Source of the DNA: an uncultured Spirochaetaceae bacterium
Lineage (GTDB): Bacteria > Spirochaetota > Spirochaetia > Treponematales > Treponemataceae
Length of the DNA: 64,000 bases
Direction: 5' to 3'
NCBI GenBank assembly: GCA_902792795.1
Contig: CADBBB010000005.1
Span: 1-64,000, forward strand
Shown: positions 1 through 7,437 of the stretch, one piece after another
Layout: the number at the start of each line of letters is the position of its first letter
How positions within the stretch are numbered: the stretch's first letter is position 1
Program-made: the position numbers and the translations under genes
The notes under the pieces: generated by a model
Seen by the model: only the letters and a program-made list of their open reading frames with translations
Databases searched by the model: none
What the model was told of the DNA's origin: nothing

Positions 1-1
1 C

Positions 2-340
2 CAAGACAGAGAAGATTTGGATGCGTTTGCGATAAAGGCGGCCGAGTTTCTGAATGAGGGCTTAACGTGGATAGCCATTGACAACACACGAGCCGAAATG
101 GATCTGATTTCAGCTCCTATGCTTCTGAAGCTGGCGAATGCAGAAGCGCCGGCAGACCAGGACGCGGCAGATGAAGAAGAAAAGAAAAGAGCCATAGAAC
201 AGTTTCAGCAGCAGCATCCGGACGGTGAAGGCATTTCGGTCCGTGCCGTTTACCGGGATCCCGTCACAGGCAAAATGAAGTCCATAGAAATGTTCGGCGG
301 CTGGTCGCTTTGCCTGGTCGTCGAAAACTGGCAGCAGTAG
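2..340 (+). CDS. Hypothetical protein, 5'-truncated by the window edge
   Basis: The reading frame is open from the first bases of the window, so the true start lies upstream. The first possible internal start is a TTG at 17, but the frame before it has no stop. About 112 residues are visible, with an acidic, Ala/Glu-rich middle and a C-terminus ending in VVENWQQ. I recognise no family and see no signal peptide or membrane segment. The stop at 338-340 lies 7 nt from the convergent stop of the next gene, with no terminator between them. Function unknown; coding status is moderately certain from the clean frame. Confidence 0.6.
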   Translation, partial: QDREDLDAFAIKAAEFLNEGLTWIAIDNTRAEMDLISAPMLLKLANAEAPADQDAADEEEKKRAIEQFQQQHPDGEGISVRAVYRDPVTGKMKSIEMFGGWSLCLVVENWQQ

Positions 341-347
341 CGCCCGC

Positions 348-971
348 TTAGTTGAACGTCACGGTGGCGGCTCTGACAATCGTTTTAGCGGAATCTATTC
401 CGTCGACATTTTTATAAACGTCGCCGTTAGAACCGTTGACGGAGCCGCTTCCAACAAGTTCCAAGGTCACTTCCTCTTTTTGTCCCGCGGGAAGAAGGGC
501 CTGGTAAACAAGCGAAGGCTGGCCGTTTACGCCGGAATTCTTTTTTGTCCAAGTTGAATTGTAGTCAAAGCTTGCGTTCACTTCCACCTTTATCATGCAA
601 GACGCGTCGTCGATTTTTTGGTTAATGACAAGGCCGCCTTTGGGCGTGGCGCTTGTCACCGCGTCGATTTCTTTTTTGTCTGGGGAACTGTTTTGCGCGG
701 CGGATTTTTTTGAGTCATGCTTTGAGGCGTGGTACCAAACAGGAAGCGATTCGGGCCGCCCTTCTTTGGGACCCAAAAACCAAGAAAGGCCGCCAGCCTT
801 TTGGGTCACGTAAAGGGTCTTGACATAGCGGCCCTGCTCGTCCTCAAGCCAAACCGCAAGCTGCGGCCCCTTCCAACCCTCGCCCGAGCCGATAGAAACG
901 GTCACGTCCCTGGCGTGCAAACTTGCGGCCATCGCCGCGCAAAATGCAAACAATGCGATAAATTTTTTCAT
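348..971 (-). CDS. DUF2271-family secreted protein
   Basis: The 207-residue protein begins with a Sec-type signal peptide (MKKFIALFAFCAAMAASLHA) and the mature part resembles the DUF2271 family of predicted periplasmic proteins (VWLEDEQGRYVKTLYVT near residues 40-56, then the Trp-rich stretch SWFLGP). Around residue 103 there is DAVTSATPKG, which resembles the ApbE flavinylation consensus (D-x-x-[ST]-[GS]-A-T). Covalent FMN attachment is therefore possible but is inference. A likely -10 (TATAAT) lies at 997-1002 on the minus strand and a GAGG sequence precedes the ATG, so this gene has an ordinary leader. A remnant of a second copy lies at about 1580-1660. Confidence 0.75.
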   Translation of the reverse strand: MKKFIALFAFCAAMAASLHARDVTVSIGSGEGWKGPQLAVWLEDEQGRYVKTLYVTQKAGGLSWFLGPKEGRPESLPVWYHASKHDSKKSAAQNSSPDKKEIDAVTSATPKGGLVINQKIDDASCMIKVEVNASFDYNSTWTKKNSGVNGQPSLVYQALLPAGQKEEVTLELVGSGSVNGSNGDVYKNVDGIDSAKTIVRAATVTFN

Positions 972-1008
972 GGGGGAACCTCGATTTTATAATTTAATTA
1001 TAGATTAA

Positions 1009-1287
1009 TTAGCAATAAAATTTCAAATAACCAAAGCGTTCGTTCCATTTAGCTACAATTTCAAACGCTCGGTTTTCGATAATTTCAATTAGGTTGTTGA
1101 GAACGTGATTTGGAATTTTTGAATTGTTGTTGCAAACAATGCAGTTCAAGGATTTTGTTATCCAAATCTTTGTTGAATTTTTGTCAGGCTTTCCTTTTGA
1201 GACATGAACGTGAACAGGCTCTAACGGCTCGCCTTCATTCGACCAAAAGTAGACAAGATAAGCGCCGATGCTAAAAATTTGCGGCAT
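1009..1287 (-). CDS. DUF4160 domain protein
   Basis: From the internal Met at 1287 (MPQIFSIGAYLVYFWSNEG) the 92-residue protein matches the small DUF4160 family, including the HVHV segment after EPLEPV that typifies it. The frame extends upstream to 1344, but the 1287 start matches the family's usual N-terminus and overlaps the preceding gene by 17 nt, suggesting translational coupling. DUF4160 proteins commonly sit in two-gene units with a small partner and are often suspected of being toxin-antitoxin-like, but their activity is not established. Confidence 0.75.
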   Translation of the reverse strand: MPQIFSIGAYLVYFWSNEGEPLEPVHVHVSKGKPDKNSTKIWITKSLNCIVCNNNSKIPNHVLNNLIEIIENRAFEIVAKWNERFGYLKFYC

Positions 1288-1546
1288 TTTCAAAGCCTCC
1301 GCCACGAGCGAACTTAAAGAAAAGGTGCGCGGCTTTTTCCACAAAATCCTTGTAATACTCCATTTCTTTTTCTGAGTAACCGTGGTTCTCCCATTTGTAA
1401 TCAGGAAGAACGCAAACCGCGTCTTTAAAGCCGCCTTCTATCGGAGTCTCTATATACACTTTTACTTGTTCTTTTCCGCCGTCGTGAATGATATCTGAGT
1501 GAGTTATCTCCGTTTCGTCGGGCAAAGTCATATATGGATATATCAT
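1271..1546 (-). CDS. Small acidic partner of the DUF4160 protein
   Basis: A 91-residue protein starting MIYPYMTLPDETEI, with no recognised fold and no membrane segment. It is the first gene of a two-gene unit and overlaps the DUF4160 gene by 17 nt. Its ATG lies 7 nt after a TATAAT hexamer (1554-1559, minus strand) and has no Shine-Dalgarno sequence, so it appears to be translated from a leaderless mRNA. By position it is the candidate partner or antitoxin of the DUF4160 protein; that role is inference. Confidence 0.65.
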   Translation of the reverse strand: MIYPYMTLPDETEITHSDIIHDGGKEQVKVYIETPIEGGFKDAVCVLPDYKWENHGYSEKEMEYYKDFVEKAAHLFFKFARGGGFENAANF

Positions 1547-1553
1547 GATGGTT

Positions 1554-1582
1554 ATTATAGCGCGCTTTGAATGCTTTTGCTA
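1554..1582 (-). promoter_or_regulatory. Leaderless promoter, TAGCAA-17-TATAAT
   Basis: Minus strand: TAGCAA (1577-1582), a 17-bp spacer ending in GCGC, then TATAAT (1554-1559), 7 nt from the ATG at 1546. The -35 box overlaps the stop codon of the DUF2271 remnant. Confidence 0.7.
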
Positions 1583-1660
1583 GTGGAACGAAAGATTCAG
1601 AATAGGCGACGGAGAGCCGGTGACGGAGCCGCTGCCCAAAAGTTCCAAGGAAACTTCCTC
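1580..1660 (-). pseudogene. C-terminal remnant of a second DUF2271 gene
   Basis: Read on the minus strand, this stretch encodes EEVSLELLGSGSVTGS, then SPILNLSFH and a stop at 1580-1582. It parallels EEVTLELVGSGSVNGS of the intact DUF2271 gene about 1.1 kb away, and the DNA is visibly similar (near 433-490 versus 1600-1665). An in-frame stop lies just upstream, so only the tail survives. This suggests an old tandem duplication later interrupted by the DUF4160 pair. Confidence 0.7.
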
Positions 1661-1720
1661 TTTTTTTCAAGGGAAAAATTGCAATCGCGGCCGCCTTCCT
1701 CAAAGGCAAAAATATTCTAT

Positions 1721-1743
1721 GCCGGCTGTCATGAAGCCGGGGC
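1721..1743 (-). terminator. Hairpin downstream of the RsbW-like gene
   Basis: GCCGGCT and AGCCGG arms flank a short loop just past the stop at 1753. On the minus strand it is followed by an AT-rich, only moderately U-rich tract, so it is a weak intrinsic terminator at best. Confidence 0.4.
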
Positions 1744-1752
1744 TTAAAATCG

Positions 1753-2340
1753 TTAAAACTCTTTTTTTACGATAATCTCAACCTTGTCGCCTTGCAAGTT
1801 GACAAGCACATTGTCGGCAAGGTTGGAAATGATTGACTTTTCAAGCTCGTCCCAAATTTCACCCTTTTTCTTGCGGGCCTTTTCTTGATAATCGTTCAAC
1901 GACCATACGACCGACGAATCGCCGTCTCCTTCTTTAAGAACATCGGCGTATATTGCGGGAATTCTCGCCCTTCCGCGCTGATAATCGACAAGCATAAATT
2001 GCGCCGCAAGCTTTATCTTTGCCATAATTCCGCCGGCGGCGGAGTTTTTTCCGTCAGAAGAAACGGAAATAAGTTTTTTGCGCTTATCCGCCGTAAGAAA
2101 TTCATTGGGGCAAAGCGAAACGTGAAGGTCAAATTTTTTGCCTTCGCTTTCAATCCAAAAGCTGCCGTCGGAATAGCCGAGCAATTCGGGCAACATTCCA
2201 ATAAGTTCCTCGGCAAGAAGGGAAAGGCGCAACGCCTCTTTTGCGCCAAGATTGGCGTACTCCGCCGCTTTTTTAGTTTCTGCAATCAAGGCCGAAAGAG
2301 AGGCTTCGTCTTTTGTAATTTTTAAAACGTCTGATTTCAT
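1753..2340 (-). CDS. Degenerate RsbW/anti-sigma-type ATPase-like protein
   Basis: The protein has 195 residues from the ATG at 2340, chosen because GGGAGA precedes it at good spacing; an in-frame upstream start at 2370 would overlap the next gene. The N-terminal part (ALRLSLLAEELIGMLPELLG) recalls the helix of HATPase_c_2 (RsbW-like) proteins that carries the N-box Glu. The usual Asn is not evident, so kinase activity is doubtful. The rest is Lys/Asp-rich without a clear motif. It lies 13 nt downstream of the cation-efflux gene and is probably cotranscribed. Assignment to the family is tentative. Confidence 0.5.
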   Translation of the reverse strand: MKSDVLKITKDEASLSALIAETKKAAEYANLGAKEALRLSLLAEELIGMLPELLGYSDGSFWIESEGKKFDLHVSLCPNEFLTADKRKKLISVSSDGKNSAAGGIMAKIKLAAQFMLVDYQRGRARIPAIYADVLKEGDGDSSVVWSLNDYQEKARKKKGEIWDELEKSIISNLADNVLVNLQGDKVEIIVKKEF

Positions 2341-2353
2341 TTTTTCTCCCGTA

Positions 2354-3460
2354 TCATTCAGAATAGTCATAGTCTACAGCAATGGAAACTTCATAATCCG
2401 CAAAAAGCTTTTGAACCCTTTGCGCAATCTCGTCGCGCAGAGCTTTTTTGTTTTTTGTGTCAAAGTCAATCACCAAGTCAAACTTGACGACCATGTCAAC
2501 TTTGTCCTTGTAAAAGCCGTGCATTTGCAAGACGTCTTTATATTCGGAAAGAATTTCCTTAACTTTCTTTTTGTCGTTCGCGGTCTCTTGGTTGGCCACA
2601 TTCGTCGCGTACACAGTTATTCCTATAAGCTCAACGCCCGTGTCATCCAAAACTTTCTTCGCGACGCTCCGTTCAAGCGTGTCAAGATACAAAGCCGTCA
2701 GCGACTCGGGAACTTCGATGTGAGCGGAACCAAAAAGGCGGTCTTTTCCATAATCATGTATGACAAGGCAGTACACGCCGTCAATTTCAGGGAATGACTT
2801 TATGGATTCTTTTACCGCCTTTGACAATTCAATTGGAACGCGCTCGCCAAGAATTTTGCTAACAGTGCCATAGAGCGTTTCCATTCCCGCCTTGATAATC
2901 AAACCCGAAAACACAAGGCCCAAAAAGGCTTCCACATTGAGCCCAGTAAAAATAAAGACAAGGGCTACTATAATAGTTGAGATTGAAATGAAAGAATCGT
3001 TGAGCGCGTCTTTTCCGGAAGCGACAAGCGACTCCGATTCAAGTTTTTTTCCCGATTTTATTGTGTAAAGGCCAAGCAACATTCGCGCTACAACCGTAAG
3101 AGCGATTATTTCAAGCGCGAGCGGGCTGTAATTTGGCGCCGCCGGATGCATGATCTTCTTAACCGATTCGATTACCGAAAACAAACCGGTGTAGCTGATA
3201 ATTATTCCTATGGCCATGGTGGAAAGACATTCAATTCTGCCATAACCATAAGGATGCTTTCTGTCAGGATCCTTTACCGATAGCTTCACGCCGATAATCG
3301 TTATCAGCGGCGCCAGCGCGTCTGTCAAGTTGTTGACAGCGTCAAGCGTTATAGAAGTTGAGACTGAACGAAGTCCAACCACCAACTTTAAACCGGCCAA
3401 CACTACATTGGCCAGTATTCCTATAACGCTTGTTTTTATTATTTTGCTAGTTCTGTCCAA
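2354..3460 (-). CDS. Cation diffusion facilitator (CDF) family metal exporter
   Basis: A 368-residue inner-membrane CDF protein that exports divalent metal by proton antiport. The N-terminus carries the family signature in TM2 (DAVNNLTDA near residues 40-48) and the histidine loop HPYGYGRIE near residue 70. A DALND segment near residue 150 supplies the second metal-binding helix. The Asn/Asp-x3-Asp pattern in TM2 and Asp-rich TM5 resembles the manganese/iron-type CDFs more than the His-Asp zinc type; this is inference. The long C-terminal region after about residue 210 matches the cytosolic CDF dimerisation domain and then continues beyond it. It is followed by the RsbW-like gene. Confidence 0.85.
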   Translation of the reverse strand: MDRTSKIIKTSVIGILANVVLAGLKLVVGLRSVSTSITLDAVNNLTDALAPLITIIGVKLSVKDPDRKHPYGYGRIECLSTMAIGIIISYTGLFSVIESVKKIMHPAAPNYSPLALEIIALTVVARMLLGLYTIKSGKKLESESLVASGKDALNDSFISISTIIVALVFIFTGLNVEAFLGLVFSGLIIKAGMETLYGTVSKILGERVPIELSKAVKESIKSFPEIDGVYCLVIHDYGKDRLFGSAHIEVPESLTALYLDTLERSVAKKVLDDTGVELIGITVYATNVANQETANDKKKVKEILSEYKDVLQMHGFYKDKVDMVVKFDLVIDFDTKNKKALRDEIAQRVQKLFADYEVSIAVDYDYSE

Positions 3461-3479
3461 TTTGCTTAGAAGCTTGCGC

Positions 3480-3710
3480 TTAAAGGTTCACAACCTTTGA
3501 AAGGATAGAAACAATTGTGTTAATCGCGTCTTTCTTTTCTTCCTCTCTGTTTTTCTTGCTCTTTGCAAAAAGAACCTGAGCCACGTCAGAAATCAAAACG
3601 CCCAAATCTTCAAAAATGTCAATCTGTGAATCTTCAACACTTTCCAAATCCTTTACGGCCGCGTCAACGCGGGCAAGAATTTGCTTAATTTCTTTGTTCA
3701 TTGCTGTCAT
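3480..3710 (-). CDS. Small hypothetical helical protein
   Basis: A 76-residue charged, probably all-helical protein (MTAMNKEIKQILARVDAAVK, later VLFAKSKKNREEEKKDA). No signal peptide or membrane segment is present. AGAGG lies about 8 nt before the ATG. It lies between the membrane protein at 3735 and the CDF gene, all on the same strand with short gaps, so the three are probably one operon. Function unknown. Confidence 0.6.
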   Translation of the reverse strand: MTAMNKEIKQILARVDAAVKDLESVEDSQIDIFEDLGVLISDVAQVLFAKSKKNREEEKKDAINTIVSILSKVVNL

Positions 3711-3734
3711 AATAAAACCTCTATATTAGTATTT

Positions 3735-4151
3735 TTATTTTCCGTTCTTGACGGTTAAAGTGGCGCCGATGATGAGCGCGTTCTTTGCCAAAACCAAAAG
3801 CCAGTGCAAAACCAAGATTGACGTCCATTCCTTGATGTAGAAAATCAATGTTATGACTGTGACGATTATCCAAAGAACGATTGTGACATATTTTACATAG
3901 TCGTCGAACTTTTCAAAATCCATGCCGAAAGCTTTGAGCGCGAACATGATTCCGCAAACGCCCAAAATAATTCCGATGGCAATGCTGATGACAGGCGCGG
4001 CCTTGCCAAAAAGCGCGGCGACGGCTGTAATTTCAGCAGACGAAATTGACGAGCCGATTTTTAAAATCAAGCAGGCTGCGGTGACCACAAAGTAAATCGC
4101 CAAAGCCAACTGGCATACAAAGATGCCCCAAGTTCTAGGTTGTTTTGCCAT
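3735..4151 (-). CDS. Small integral membrane protein
   Basis: The protein has 138 residues from the ATG at 4151, preceded by AAGGAG. Four hydrophobic segments are visible (about residues 10-30, 50-70, 85-105 and 110-130) with few charged residues. I do not recognise the family. Upstream is a full-consensus promoter on the minus strand, so it probably begins the operon that continues into the 76-residue protein, the CDF exporter and the RsbW-like gene. Confidence 0.65.
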   Translation of the reverse strand: MAKQPRTWGIFVCQLALAIYFVVTAACLILKIGSSISSAEITAVAALFGKAAPVISIAIGIILGVCGIMFALKAFGMDFEKFDDYVKYVTIVLWIIVTVITLIFYIKEWTSILVLHWLLVLAKNALIIGATLTVKNGK

Positions 4152-4179
4152 AATTACTCCTTGCAAAATTTGATAATTA

Positions 4180-4208
4180 ATTATAAACTTGTTTTTTTCT
4201 GCTGTCAA
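4180..4208 (-). promoter_or_regulatory. Consensus sigma-70 promoter for the 3735-4151 operon
   Basis: Minus strand: TTGACA (4203-4208), 17-bp spacer, TATAAT (4180-4185). It is divergent from the promoter at 4236-4264; both -35 boxes lie in the same AAAACTTGACA context. Confidence 0.85.
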
Positions 4209-4235
4209 GTTTTATATCTAGTAAAAAATAAAAAC

Positions 4236-4264
4236 TTGACAGAACTTTAGAGTGACAATATAAT
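4236..4264 (+). promoter_or_regulatory. Consensus sigma-70 promoter for the DUF1508 gene
   Basis: TTGACA (4236-4241), 17-bp spacer, TATAAT (4259-4264). The transcript then carries a strong AAGGAGG site before the ATG at 4297. Confidence 0.9.
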
Positions 4265-4296
4265 GTGAAACACATTTCCACAAGGAGGTTTATATT

Positions 4297-4677
4297 ATGA
4301 CTGGAAAATTTGTTATCGCCAAAGCGAAGAATGATGGCATTTACTTTAATTTGGTTGCCGCCAACGGCGAAATCATCGCGACTTCAGAAGTGTATGAGTC
4401 AAAGACGAACGCGCAAAACGGCATCGAAAGCGTGCGAACAAACTGTGTTGCTGGAATTGAAGACCAGACTGTGGACGGTTACGAAACGCTCAAGAATCCC
4501 AAGTTTGAAATTTACAAAGACAAGGCCGGCGAATTCCGCTATCGCCTCAAGGCTTCAAACGGCGAGATTATCGCAAGCGGCGAAGGCTACACCACAAAGC
4601 AGAGCGTTCAGAACGGCATTGAGTCAATCAAGACAAACGCTCCCACTGCCGAAATCGTGGACAAAACGGCGGAGTAA
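4297..4677 (+). CDS. DUF1508 (YegP-like) protein with two tandem domains
   Basis: 126 residues made of two copies of the roughly 50-residue DUF1508 module. Each has the order GKF.I.K...YR/FxL.AxNGEIIAxSExYxxK...xNGIESI: copy 1 at about 3-52, copy 2 at about 64-115. YegP-type proteins are small cytosolic proteins of unknown biochemical role, often abundant and stress-linked. Promoter, Shine-Dalgarno sequence and terminator are all near-ideal, so it is probably a highly expressed monocistronic gene. Confidence 0.9.
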   Translation: MTGKFVIAKAKNDGIYFNLVAANGEIIATSEVYESKTNAQNGIESVRTNCVAGIEDQTVDGYETLKNPKFEIYKDKAGEFRYRLKASNGEIIASGEGYTTKQSVQNGIESIKTNAPTAEIVDKTAE

Positions 4678-4698
4678 AATAACGAGCGCCTAAATTAA

Positions 4699-4735
4699 AA
4701 AGCGGCTTTCCATTGCGGAAAGCCGCTTTTTTTTG
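4699..4735 (+). terminator. Intrinsic terminator of the DUF1508 gene
   Basis: Stem AAGCGGCTTTCC / GGAAAGCCGCTT with a 5-nt loop, followed by eight T. The A-run on the left could also let it work on the opposite strand. Confidence 0.9.
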
Positions 4736-4753
4736 CAAGGAAACTATTTTACT

Positions 4754-4856
4754 TGGTCGGCGTTGCCGACCAGACACATGCGGTTCGCCAAAGGCGACCG
4801 CGTTGTGTTAGGAAATTTTCATACACGTCGGACCGCTCTATTGAGCGGATCCGACG
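4754..4856. repeat. Three tandem hairpins at the fabZ 3' end
   Basis: Three inverted repeats follow one another: 4754-4772 (TGGTCGGC/GCCGACCA), 4780-4801 (GCGGTTCGCC/GGCGACCGC) and 4826-4856 (arms CGTCGGACCGCTC / GAGCGGATCCGACG). The third contains the fabZ stop codon, so the last codons of fabZ form one arm. None has a good T-run, so mRNA stabilisation is as likely as termination. Confidence 0.7.
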
Positions 4857-5269
4857 AGACACATCCACTCGGCCTGGGCGGCCAACTCGTCGCCGACGAA
4901 GGCTTGGCCGGACTGCTTGATCATGCGGTCGCTGACGCGCAGGTTTTTGATTTCCATGCGGACGGTGTCGCCGGGGCGAACTTGGCGGCGGAACTTCACT
5001 TTGTCAACCGTTCCCAAGAAAAAGAGCGAGCCTTCCTTGAACTTTTTTTGGAAGCTCAAAGCCGCGCCGCCGGCCTGCGCCATCGTCTCAACCAAGATTA
5101 CGCCGGGAACGACCGGGTACTGGGGAAAGTGGCCTTTGAAGAAAAAGTCTTCGTCGGTAAACTTGCGGGTGCTTACGCTGCCCTCGTCGTCGGCGCTTAC
5201 GATTTCGTCAACGAACAAAAAAGGCTTTCTGTGGGGCAACAAGGCCTCGATATCATTTGTAACACTCAT
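4838..5269 (-). CDS. fabZ: 3-hydroxyacyl-ACP dehydratase
   Basis: Cytosolic enzyme that dehydrates 3-hydroxyacyl-ACP to trans-2-enoyl-ACP in fatty-acid elongation. The 143-residue length is normal, and the hot-dog fold signature GHFPQYPVVPGVILVE is present with catalytic His47 and Glu61. It is the last gene of the fabD-fabG-fabF-fabZ operon, 9 nt after fabF, and its stop codon lies within a hairpin. Confidence 0.95.
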   Translation of the reverse strand: MSVTNDIEALLPHRKPFLFVDEIVSADDEGSVSTRKFTDEDFFFKGHFPQYPVVPGVILVETMAQAGGAALSFQKKFKEGSLFFLGTVDKVKFRRQVRPGDTVRMEIKNLRVSDRMIKQSGQAFVGDELAAQAEWMCLVGSAQ

Positions 5270-5278
5270 TCTATTCTC

Positions 5279-6523
5279 CTAGTTAATCTTCTTAATCACT
5301 ACGACGCCGTTGTGGCCGCCAAAGCCAAGCGTGGCGCTCATCGCGCAATCGACGCTCATTTCGATTCCCTTGTTGGGGGTGTAGTCCAAGTCGCATCCGC
5401 CTTCAATGTCTTGGTTGTCCAAGTTGATTGTGGGCGGAACAAAGCCCTCGACCACGGCCTTTGTCGTGATAATCGCTTCAACAGCGCCTGTGGCTCCGAG
5501 CATGTGTCCTGTCATGCTCTTTGTTGAGGAAATGTGAAGCTTTTTGGCGGCGTCGCCGAATGCGATTTTAATCATCTGAGTTTCGCCGCAGTCGTTCTTG
5601 TGTGTTGAAGTTCCGTGCGCGTTGTAGTACTGAACTTGGTCCGGCGTTACGCCCGCGTCCTTCATCGCTTCGGTCATGGCGGCGGCGCCCTGAACTCCGT
5701 CCGGGTTGGGGGCGGTCAAGTGATACGCGTCGTTTGAGCCGCCGTAGCCGGCAAGCTCGGCGTAGATTTTTGCGCCGCGCTTTTTGGCGTGCTCGTACTC
5801 TTCCAAAATAAGAATGCCGCTTCCTTCGCTCATTACAAAGCCGTCGCGGTCTTTGTCAAAGGGGCGGCAAGCCTTTGTGGGGTCGTCGACGCGGGCGCGC
5901 GAAAGAGCCTGCAAGGCGGCGAATGAGTCGACGCAATAGCCGGTCAAAGTGCTTTCAGTTCCGCCGGCAATGCAAACGTCGCGGCGGCCGCTTCTAATCA
6001 AGTCTAGCGCGTCGCCAAGCGCGTCGGTTCCGCTTGAGCAAGCCGTGGCGATTGTGTGGCAGGGGCCGTGGATTCCAAAAGCGATGGCGATGTTTCCGCT
6101 GGCTTCGTTGGGAATCAATTGGGGAATCGTCATCGGATTGACGCGTTTTTTGCCTGACTCGTACCATTTGACGCAATTGTTTTCGGTGACTTCAAAGCCG
6201 CCGATTCCAACGCCCAAGTAAATCGCCGTCTTGTCCAAAACTTCGGCGTTGCCTGTCAAGCCCGCGTCGTCAAGCGCCATCTTGGCGGCGGCCACGGCGT
6301 ACTTTGTGAAGCGCGCCATCTTGCGGGCGGCTTGCGCGTCCATGTACTTTTCGGCCTCAAAATTCTTCACTTCGCCGCCGTACTTAATCGCGCTTGTCGT
6401 TGTGTCGTAATATGTAATCGGGCCAATGCCGCTCTTTCCGGCGCGGATGGCCGCCCAAGTCTCTTCAACAGAATTTCCCAGCGGAGTGACCGCTCCCATG
6501 CCAGTAATAACAACTCTTCTCAT
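5279..6523 (-). CDS. fabF: 3-oxoacyl-ACP synthase II
   Basis: Condensing enzyme (KAS II) extending acyl-ACP with malonyl-ACP. It has 414 residues from the Met at 6523 (MRRVVITGMG), the family's standard N-terminus; an in-frame ATG 12 nt earlier is possible but atypical. The complete triad is visible: Cys162 in ATACSSGTDA, His303 in NAHGTSTHKND and His340 in SMTGHMLGATGA. It lies between fabG and fabZ. The 113 nt separating it from fabG contain two strong hairpins where many bacteria carry acpP. Confidence 0.97.
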   Translation of the reverse strand: MRRVVITGMGAVTPLGNSVEETWAAIRAGKSGIGPITYYDTTTSAIKYGGEVKNFEAEKYMDAQAARKMARFTKYAVAAAKMALDDAGLTGNAEVLDKTAIYLGVGIGGFEVTENNCVKWYESGKKRVNPMTIPQLIPNEASGNIAIAFGIHGPCHTIATACSSGTDALGDALDLIRSGRRDVCIAGGTESTLTGYCVDSFAALQALSRARVDDPTKACRPFDKDRDGFVMSEGSGILILEEYEHAKKRGAKIYAELAGYGGSNDAYHLTAPNPDGVQGAAAMTEAMKDAGVTPDQVQYYNAHGTSTHKNDCGETQMIKIAFGDAAKKLHISSTKSMTGHMLGATGAVEAIITTKAVVEGFVPPTINLDNQDIEGGCDLDYTPNKGIEMSVDCAMSATLGFGGHNGVVVIKKIN

Positions 6524-6585
6524 AACAAACCTCATTTTATAAATTAGCGACAGGATGTCGCGTCATCGGTATTACAACCATTACC

Positions 6586-6641
6586 CGAGTTTCGCAAGGC
6601 GAAACTCGAAGCGCTAAAAAACGCAGGAGGCGTTTTTTAGC
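6586..6641. repeat. Two strong hairpins between fabG and fabF
   Basis: CGAGTTTCGC/GCGAAACTCG (6586-6608, 3-nt loop) and GCTAAAAAACGC/GCGTTTTTTAGC (6613-6641, 5-nt loop). The second overlaps the fabG stop (6637-6639). On the minus strand its arm includes six T but no clean trailing U-tract, so it may be a processing or attenuation site within the operon. Confidence 0.75.
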
Positions 6642-7383
6642 ACCCCATTCCGCCGTCAACGCCAAGGACCTGCCCCGTAATGTAAGTGGACAAGTCGCTG
6701 GCCAAGAACAAGACGGCGTTGGCAACGTCGTCAACCTGTCCCGCGCGGCGGAGCGGAATCTGCGTGATCCAACTTTCGCGAATCTTTTCGTCAACGGCCT
6801 TTGTCATGTCGGTGTCGATAAAGCCGGGCGCGACGGCGTTAACGCGAACTCCGCGGCTTCCGACTTCTTTGGCCAAGCTCTTTGTGTAGCCGATCAAGCC
6901 CGCCTTGCTGGCAGAATAGTTTACCTGGCCGGCGCCGCCGTGAAGACCTACGATGCTAGTCATGTTGATGATCGAGCCATGCTTTTTGTGGATCATGTCG
7001 TTGGAAACGATTTGCGTGGCGACAAAAGCGCCGGTAAGATTTACGTCCAAAACTTTTTTCCAGTCGTCCATCTTCATGTGGAACGAAAGTCCGTCCTTTG
7101 TGATTCCGGCGTTGTTGACCAAAACGTCAAAGGCGCCGGCTTCTTTGAGCGCGGCCGTTACGACTTCCTTGAGCTGTTCGGCGTTGGAAGCGTCCGCGTA
7201 AATTTCGTGGAAGGCCACGCCGTTGTCGGCGGCCAACTTTTCAAGGTCGGCCTTTCCGGCGCTTTCCTTTGTGCAGAGGCCCCAAACTTCAGCGCCGTTC
7301 TGCAAAAAGACTTCCGCTATTCTCTTTCCGATGCCGCGGCTTGAGCCGGTGACCAAGGCTTTTTTGTTTTCCAAAAGTTTCAT
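6637..7383 (-). CDS. fabG: 3-oxoacyl-ACP reductase
   Basis: NADPH-dependent short-chain dehydrogenase that reduces 3-oxoacyl-ACP. All expected elements of a 248-residue FabG are present: glycine motif TGSSRGIG (12-19), NNAG (90-93), catalytic Ser143, Tyr156 and Lys160 (YSASK), and the C-terminal DGGMGC. It follows fabD by 54 nt in the same operon. Two hairpins begin at its stop codon. Confidence 0.97.
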   Translation of the reverse strand: MKLLENKKALVTGSSRGIGKRIAEVFLQNGAEVWGLCTKESAGKADLEKLAADNGVAFHEIYADASNAEQLKEVVTAALKEAGAFDVLVNNAGITKDGLSFHMKMDDWKKVLDVNLTGAFVATQIVSNDMIHKKHGSIINMTSIVGLHGGAGQVNYSASKAGLIGYTKSLAKEVGSRGVRVNAVAPGFIDTDMTKAVDEKIRESWITQIPLRRAGQVDDVANAVLFLASDLSTYITGQVLGVDGGMGC

Positions 7384-7437
7384 ATTTATTCTCCTAACTA
7401 TTTAACGGCGCCAAAAGGCGGCGCCGCGATTAAGGTC

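Noticed and set aside
1425-1709. Minus-strand 94-codon frame over the DUF2271 remnant
   Set aside because: It mixes a frameshifted piece of the remnant with antisense-like sequence overlapping the partner of DUF4160.
4733-5527. Plus-strand frame of 264 codons across fabZ and part of fabF
   Set aside because: It runs through hairpins and antisense to two well-defined enzymes.
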